Shown piece by piece: positions 5,968 to 9,566 of a stretch of DNA of 9,566 bases. The notes beneath the pieces are model-generated. The model did no database searches, had not been told where the DNA came from, and saw only the letters and a program-made list of their open reading frames with translations. Origin of the DNA: Eggerthellaceae bacterium (lineage in GTDB: Bacteria; Actinomycetota; Coriobacteriia; Coriobacteriales; Eggerthellaceae); the NCBI GenBank assembly GCA_003452695.1, contig DMNP01000275.1, positions 1 to 9,566 on the forward strand, in the 5' to 3' direction. The position numbers and the translations under genes were made by a program. Each line of letters starts with the position of its first letter. Position 1 is the stretch's first letter.

Positions 5968-6704
5968 GGATAATCATCTCGCCGGCCAAGAAGATGGTCG
6001 AGGATGCGGACGGCTTGGCGCCGTGCGGGCTGCCCGCGCTAATCGAACGCGCCGAGGTCCTGAAGGACTGGGTATGCAGCCTGGACTACGCGCAGCAGAA
6101 GCAGCTCTGGGCATGCAGCGACGCCATAGCCGAGCAGAATGCCGGGCGCTTCGCGCGCATGGACCTGCGCCGCAACCTTACGCCCGCGTTGCTCGCCTTC
6201 GACGGCATTCAGTACACCTACATGGCCCCCGCCGTGTTCGAGGACGGCCAGCTGGACTACGTGCAGGAGCACCTGCGCATACTGTCGGGGTTCTACGGCG
6301 TGCTGAAACCCCTGGACGGCGTGGTGCCCTATCGCCTGGAAATGCAGTCCAAGGCAGCGGTGGACGGATACGCCAACCTTTACGAGTTCTGGGGCGATGC
6401 GCTGTACCGCGCGGCGATGGACGACGACCGCGTGCTGGTGAACCTGGCGTCGAAGGAGTACGCGAAGGCGGTGGAGCGGCATCTGCAACCCGGAGACACC
6501 TATGTGACCTGCGTGTTCGGAGAGCTCACGGACGGCAAGGTCGTGCAGAAGGGCGTGTACGCGAAGATGGCGCGCGGCGAGATGGTGCGCTATGCCGCAA
6601 GCATCGGCGCCCAGTCGCCCGAGCAGCTGAAGGGCTTCGACTGGAGCAACTATGCCTTCGACGAGGCCCGCTCGGACAAGGCGACCTACGTGTTCGTGCG
6701 GTAG
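5964..6704 (+). CDS. yaaA: Peroxide stress protein YaaA
   Basis: YaaA (UPF0246/DUF328 family) is a cytoplasmic protein that in E. coli lowers free intracellular iron during hydrogen peroxide stress and so limits Fenton damage. The 246-residue product shows the family signatures: the MRIIISPAKKM opening, FYGVLKPLDG (110-119) followed by PYRLEM, NLYEFWGDAL, and NLASKEY (160-166). It starts with GTG at 5964 inside the GTGA overlap with the bcp stop; AAGGGG in the end of bcp serves as ribosome binding site. Length and ends agree with the family (E. coli YaaA is 258). Being cotranscribed with a peroxidase fits its known role. No clear terminator follows; a GTCGTCTTG-type tandem repeat begins 28 nt after the stop. 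Confidence 0.95.
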   Translation: MRIIISPAKKMVEDADGLAPCGLPALIERAEVLKDWVCSLDYAQQKQLWACSDAIAEQNAGRFARMDLRRNLTPALLAFDGIQYTYMAPAVFEDGQLDYVQEHLRILSGFYGVLKPLDGVVPYRLEMQSKAAVDGYANLYEFWGDALYRAAMDDDRVLVNLASKEYAKAVERHLQPGDTYVTCVFGELTDGKVVQKGVYAKMARGEMVRYAASIGAQSPEQLKGFDWSNYAFDEARSDKATYVFVR

Positions 6705-6732
6705 CGGCAGCTGTTGCGCCACGCCTCCCACT

Positions 6733-6769
6733 GTCGTCTTGCGCCGTCGCCTTGTGCCGTCGTCTTGTG
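6733..6769. repeat. 13-bp tandem repeat, almost three units
   Basis: GTCGTCTTGCGCC (6733-6745), GTCGCCTTGTGCC (6746-6758) and GTCGTCTTGTG (6759-6769) follow head to tail with two variable positions. It starts 28 nt after the yaaA stop. A slippage-type repeat; no function is visible. Confidence 0.75.
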
Positions 6770-6860
6770 AAAAGTTACTGTGGTCACCTGGGCGCTGGAA
6801 CCCTTATCCTGCCGCGGTCGTTCGGCATATTCGTCCAGAACGCGATGCGCGCGACTAAGC

Positions 6861-7113
6861 ATGCACGGAAATCGATGCCCAATCTGGTCATGTACGGAAT
6901 ATCATGGCCCAATCTGGTCATGTACGGAATATCATGGCCCAAACAGGCTATGTACGGAGCCAGAGCGGTTCCAATTTGGCAGTCGCGACAGGAAACGGGC
7001 TTGTACGGTGCCCGTGATAGTCTGACGTCGCCGCACAATCCCCGATTCTGCCACGATAATCCGTACATGCTTGCAATGCGGCGGTTGCGATGCCGTACAT
7101 GACCTAATTGCGC
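6861..7113. repeat. Array of TGTACGG-containing repeats in both orientations
   Basis: Two identical 30-bp units (6877-6906 and 6907-6936) begin GCCCAATCTGGTCATGTACGG. A third, degenerate unit begins at 6937, keeping GCCCAA and ATGTACGGA. A degenerate ATGCACGGAA lies at 6861-6870, and TTGTACGG at 7001-7008. Inverted copies CCGTACAT lie at 7061-7068 and 7093-7100; the last extends to 7113 and matches the unit start at 18 of 21 positions on the minus strand. Each intact motif is centred on GTAC. There are no unique spacers of constant length, so it is not a CRISPR. It may be a degraded MITE cluster or an operator array. Confidence 0.85.
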
Positions 7114-7168
7114 CGCGAGCCCCCTAGAACGCCGCGTGGGCATCGCCACCATCATGCAAGTTGGCTCG

Positions 7169-7897
7169 CTATGCAGCCTTCAGCATCTGCTTGAAATACT
7201 TGTAGTAATCGCCCATTGCGCTGAACAGGAAGTTCTCCAGCTGTCCGGTCTTCTTGTTCTTCATCTCCACCTGCAGGAACGTGGTAGCCTTCAACTTCGA
7301 GCCGTTCTTCAGCTTCGCAATGCCCGCGCTGGTGGACGTGTGGATGGAATTCACCTTCCAACCGGCAGCAGGCGTAATCTTCATTTTGCCATTGAATGCC
7401 TTCGCAGGCGTGGCAGCGGAATACGAGCCGTTGGAATTGCACTGCATCTTCTTGGCCGTGAACAGCGATGCGTAGTTCTTCGCGCCGATCTTGAAAGCCT
7501 TAATCGGATTGGCGTACTTCTTTATGACATAGTTCACGGCATGCTTTTTGCCGGCGTGGGTGTAGCTGAGCTTGGTGGCACCGGGCCTCTTCAGCGTCAC
7601 GACCATGTTATACCACGTGCCGCCCGTCGTCGTCTTGTAAACCGCAACTGTGGCCACCTGCGTGTTGGAGCTCTTTTCCTTTGCGATGCTCTTGGCGTCA
7701 CCGTAGCCGCGCACGCCCAGGTCCAAGTCCTTGCCCAGATACGAGACGTACACCGTCTTGTTCTTGTCCAAATAGTCTATGGAGCTGCCACCGCCGGCCC
7801 ACGCCTTGCCCGCACCGCAGCTCAGCGCGAGCGCGATTGCGGCAACGGCTGCCAAGATCGCTATACCTGCTCGCCTCAGAGTGATTGAGTTTGCCAT
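7169..7897 (-). CDS. Secreted lysine-rich protein with Ig-like (Big-type) region
   Basis: The 242-residue product opens with a Sec signal peptide: NSITLRR as n-region, a hydrophobic stretch about residues 10-25, and an AWA-GG type I cleavage site after Ala34. Cys27 follows ALS, which is a poor lipobox, so lipidation is less likely. The mature part is basic, with a bacterial Ig-like pattern (VATVAVYKTTTGG, VVTLKRPGATKLSY, then the HAVNYVIKKYANPIKAFKIGAKN hinge that I associate with secreted proteins of gut Firmicutes and Coriobacteriia; shown here only in part as KKYANPIKAFKIG). No enzyme motif, LPXTG anchor or C-terminal membrane helix is present, so it is probably released or loosely wall-bound. 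AAGGGG lies about 7 nt before the ATG. It is monocistronic, convergent with yaaA. Function unknown. Confidence 0.82.
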   Translation of the reverse strand: MANSITLRRAGIAILAAVAAIALALSCGAGKAWAGGGSSIDYLDKNKTVYVSYLGKDLDLGVRGYGDAKSIAKEKSSNTQVATVAVYKTTTGGTWYNMVVTLKRPGATKLSYTHAGKKHAVNYVIKKYANPIKAFKIGAKNYASLFTAKKMQCNSNGSYSAATPAKAFNGKMKITPAAGWKVNSIHTSTSAGIAKLKNGSKLKATTFLQVEMKNKKTGQLENFLFSAMGDYYKYFKQMLKAA

Positions 7898-7939
7898 GAT
7901 AAATCCCCTTCCAATTCGCTCTCGCCCGCCTCTGCGGAC

Positions 7940-7968
7940 AATATGCCATCATAGCATCATGGACGCAA
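7940..7968 (-). promoter_or_regulatory. Possible promoter of the secreted-protein gene
   Basis: On the minus strand TTGCGT (7968-7963) and CATATT (7945-7940) are 17 nt apart, about 43 nt upstream of the start codon. A TATGAT also lies between them. Weak hexamer match only. Confidence 0.3.
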
Positions 7969-8179
7969 AGGTTCAGCACCCATTCCCGCTCGAACCTCGA
8001 ACCGCGAGGTGGGGTGCGGCAGGCCCGACGTCGTGCGCGAGTCCGACGTCGCATACGAGCACTCGCTGCCGGCGATAACCTGCGAAGTTCGTCCACAAGA
8101 CCCCGCCCAGTGGGCTTCGGACGCCTGCCACCCGCCCGCCGCCTGGCGCTCCGCCGAACACCGCCCGTTACCCGAACCC

Positions 8180-8432
8180 ATCCACCCGCAACCCTCTTCT
8201 CGCCAGCAAGAAACCGGGGTTGCGGGTGAATCGGCCTGCCAGATTCGCGAAACGAGCCCTTTTTCGAAGCGAAGGCGGGGTTACGGGTGGATTTCCTGCT
8301 TCTTCAAGGCCCTGCGGAGACGTTTTACCAGGTCGCATTCCGCGAGCAACTCGCATATCCACCCGCAACCCCATCCATGTTTCCGAAAGCTCCCAGAAAC
8401 GCCGCGCTGCCGGCTCCATCCACCCGCAACAC
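8180..8432. repeat. Five copies of a 15-bp ATCCACCCGCAACCC repeat, mixed orientation
   Basis: Forward copies are at 8180-8194 (exact), 8357-8371 (exact) and 8418-8432 (14 of 15). Inverted copies are at 8217-8231 (14 of 15) and 8278-8292 (14 of 15). The first two face each other and could form a 52-nt hairpin; the third and fourth face each other over 64 nt. Sequence next to the core is partly shared: copies 4 and 5 are followed by CATGTTTCCGAAA and CATGTCGGAAA. The layout resembles REP/BIME-type intergenic repeats. No matching transposase is in the window. Confidence 0.82.
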
Positions 8433-8664
8433 CCGTCATGTCGGAAACGGAGCAGGGGCTGCGGACGGGCGTATGGCAAGATGCGGATTGCATGGCAAGG
8501 CGAATCGCTCTGCCCCAAATCGGCCGGGGCACTTTCGGGGGTTCTCGGGTTCATCGACGCAGATCGCTCGTCCCTCTTCGCCACGCCACACCTCTTCCCT
8601 CCTGGCCGCGCCATGGGCAACAACAAATGACGCAAAGCGGCAGCCAATAAATGACAATAGTGAC

Positions 8665-8681
8665 CTACAAATACCTTGTAG
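8665..8681. promoter_or_regulatory. 17-bp dyad upstream of the FIST gene (candidate operator)
   Basis: CTACAA (8665-8670) and TTGTAG (8676-8681) form a perfect inverted repeat around ATACC. It ends 50 nt before the FIST start codon, in a locally AT-richer stretch where the promoter must lie. Such short dyads are typical regulator sites. I could not fit convincing -35 and -10 boxes around it. Confidence 0.4.
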
Positions 8682-8731
8682 CGTGATGGAGTATTGCAAA
8701 CGCAAAATAGCACGCGGGAAAGCGGTACCTC

Positions 8732-9566
8732 ATGAAGCGTTTCCAGATGCAGTACAGCGACAATCGGACGTTTTCCGAATGGCTATCCGCAATCGAAGCT
8801 TTCGTTGACGAGCACGGCCTGAAGGGAAACGTCTTGCTTTTCGAGATATTCTCCGATTCGCACGCCATCGAACTCGTCGAGCCGGTAATAAGCCTGATCG
8901 AAAATCGGTTTCCAACTGCCCCGTATGCAGGCTGTTCGACCAACGGATCGATTGTCGAAGGCAAATCAGCCGAAGAACATGTAGTCGTGGCCGCAAACGT
9001 GTTCGAGTGTCCGGAAACGAAAGCCGAGGCAATCCAGCTGCCCATCAGCTACGACCTGCAACAAGAATCCGGGCAAACCGTGGTCGAGGCCGTTAAAGCG
9101 CGCCCATGGGTGAAAGCCATCGAAGTGCTTGCTACCATCGGCAACACGGATATGCCAAGCCTTTGCAAGCAGATATCCGCCGTAGACGACAGTATCCAGG
9201 TTTTCGGGGGCGGCGCCTTGGCAGCGGACGTCCACGATGGCAATTCGGCGAAGACCTTCGTCTTTTCATCGGCGGCAAAACCAGCGCACAATAGCGCAGT
9301 TTTCATGCTAATGGGCGGCGAACAGCTGCATGTCCGTTCCAGCTTCGTAACGGGCTGGCGCAATTTGGGAGTGCCGTTCGAGGCAACCGATTCCACGAGA
9401 AACGTCTTGAAGACACTTGACGACAAGCCGGCATTCGATGTGTACAACCACTACATCGGCGTTGCGAAAGACGAGCATTTCTTCGACATCTCCGTCGTGT
9501 TTCCCTTATGCTTCGAAACTGGCGGCGTTCCGCTCCTGCGCGTCGCCACGAACTTCGGGGAGGCCG
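8732..9566 (+). CDS. FIST-domain sensory protein, N-terminal part (runs off right edge)
   Basis: The 278 codons visible read as a FIST N-domain followed by the start of a FIST C-domain. Key stretches are YAGCSTNG (Cys68 in the typical G-C-S-T-x-G turn), IEVLATIGNTD, VFGGGALAAD, and the junction GWRNLGVPFEATDSTRN (Gly208-Trp209 onward) followed by the DDKPAFDVYNHYIG stretch that opens FIST C. There is no signal peptide or membrane helix so far, so sensing would be cytoplasmic. FIST domains are predicted to bind small ligands and are often fused to GGDEF, EAL, kinase or chemoreceptor outputs; the output domain here lies beyond the window. I use the ATG at 8732; the ribosome binding site is weak (GGGAAAG), and ATG 8747 is an alternative. 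The frame is open to the edge. Confidence 0.85.
   Translation, partial: MKRFQMQYSDNRTFSEWLSAIEAFVDEHGLKGNVLLFEIFSDSHAIELVEPVISLIENRFPTAPYAGCSTNGSIVEGKSAEEHVVVAANVFECPETKAEAIQLPISYDLQQESGQTVVEAVKARPWVKAIEVLATIGNTDMPSLCKQISAVDDSIQVFGGGALAADVHDGNSAKTFVFSSAAKPAHNSAVFMLMGGEQLHVRSSFVTGWRNLGVPFEATDSTRNVLKTLDDKPAFDVYNHYIGVAKDEHFFDISVVFPLCFETGGVPLLRVATNFGEA

Larger units (their letters stand above)
6705..7168. other. Repeat-bearing spacer between convergent yaaA and the secreted-protein gene
   Basis: This 464-bp stretch holds no gene I can support. Open frames through it are carried by the repeats and encode repeated peptides on both strands, which marks them as artefacts. It contains a 13-bp tandem repeat (6733-6769) and the TGTACGG array (6861-7113). 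I see no clear T-tailed terminator for either flanking gene. Confidence 0.65.
7898..8731. other. 834-bp spacer without a supported gene
   Basis: No frame here has both a ribosome binding site and a recognisable product; the longer ones run through the repeats and translate the same IHPQ-type peptide in different frames. Contents: a possible promoter for the secreted-protein gene (7940-7968), a small CCTCG/CGAGG hairpin (7995-8009), the CCACCCGCAACC repeat array (8180-8432), a stretch from 8433 to 8640 in which I see nothing, and the dyad at 8665-8681 before the FIST gene. Confidence 0.6.

Noticed and set aside
6877..6966. CRISPR array in the 30-bp repeats
   Set aside because: The units are directly adjacent with no spacers, the third is degenerate, copies occur in both orientations, and there are no cas genes.
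6023..7102. 359-residue open frame over yaaA and its downstream spacer
   Set aside because: It is an out-of-frame shadow of yaaA with Arg/Ala-rich junk sequence, extended by the repeat array, which encodes a repeated peptide by accident.
7810..7830. Lipobox at Cys27 of the secreted protein
   Set aside because: The residues before Cys (A-L-S) do not fit the usual L-[AS]-[GA]-C pattern, and a good type I site (AWA-GG) follows.
8009..8650. 213-residue and other open frames in the 834-bp spacer
   Set aside because: They pass through the 15-bp repeats, show IHPQ-type repeated peptides in several frames, and lack ribosome binding sites or family resemblance.

Overview
The window comes from a high-GC bacterium. 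The most likely source is a gut actinobacterium of the class Coriobacteriia (Eggerthella/Slackia-like). This rests on codon use, a lysine-rich secreted Ig-like protein, a FIST-domain gene and wide spacers full of short dispersed repeats. I could not run a search, so the taxon is an inference. The content is mostly chromosomal housekeeping. I see no transposase, integrase, phage gene or CRISPR array.

Left part (1-1823): the 5' part of a DEAD-box RNA helicase gene runs off the left edge on the minus strand. Upstream of it is a self-contained tRNA-Glu(UUC) unit with promoter, tRNA and intrinsic terminator, also on the minus strand. A 103-bp REP-like inverted pair (840-942) then precedes a plus-strand DUF4213/DUF364 gene.

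Middle part (1885-5142): a minus-strand run reads glmS (glucosamine-6-phosphate synthase), then a class I SAM methyltransferase that looks truncated at its N-terminus and begins 20 nt after the glmS stop, then a second, unrelated SAM methyltransferase with its own strong ribosome binding site. The spacer upstream of glmS (5143-5502) is divergent and feeds a plus-strand pair, bcp (thiol peroxidase) and yaaA (peroxide-stress protein), which overlap by 4 bases. Together the pair looks like a small peroxide-defence operon: Bcp would remove peroxide and YaaA would limit the iron that turns it into hydroxyl radical. The Bcp has a single cysteine.

Right part (6705-9566): the spacer after yaaA holds a 13-bp tandem repeat and an unusual array of TGTACGG motifs in both orientations, partly at an exact 30-bp period. 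A secreted, lysine-rich Ig-like protein is encoded on the minus strand. A spacer of about 830 bp then carries five copies of a 15-bp CCACCCGCAACC-type repeat in both orientations. The window ends inside a FIST-domain sensory gene (plus strand) with a 17-bp dyad just upstream.

The strongest leads for something undescribed are the three different intergenic repeat families, above all the TGTACGG array, and the single-cysteine Bcp. None of them is shown here to be a working system.
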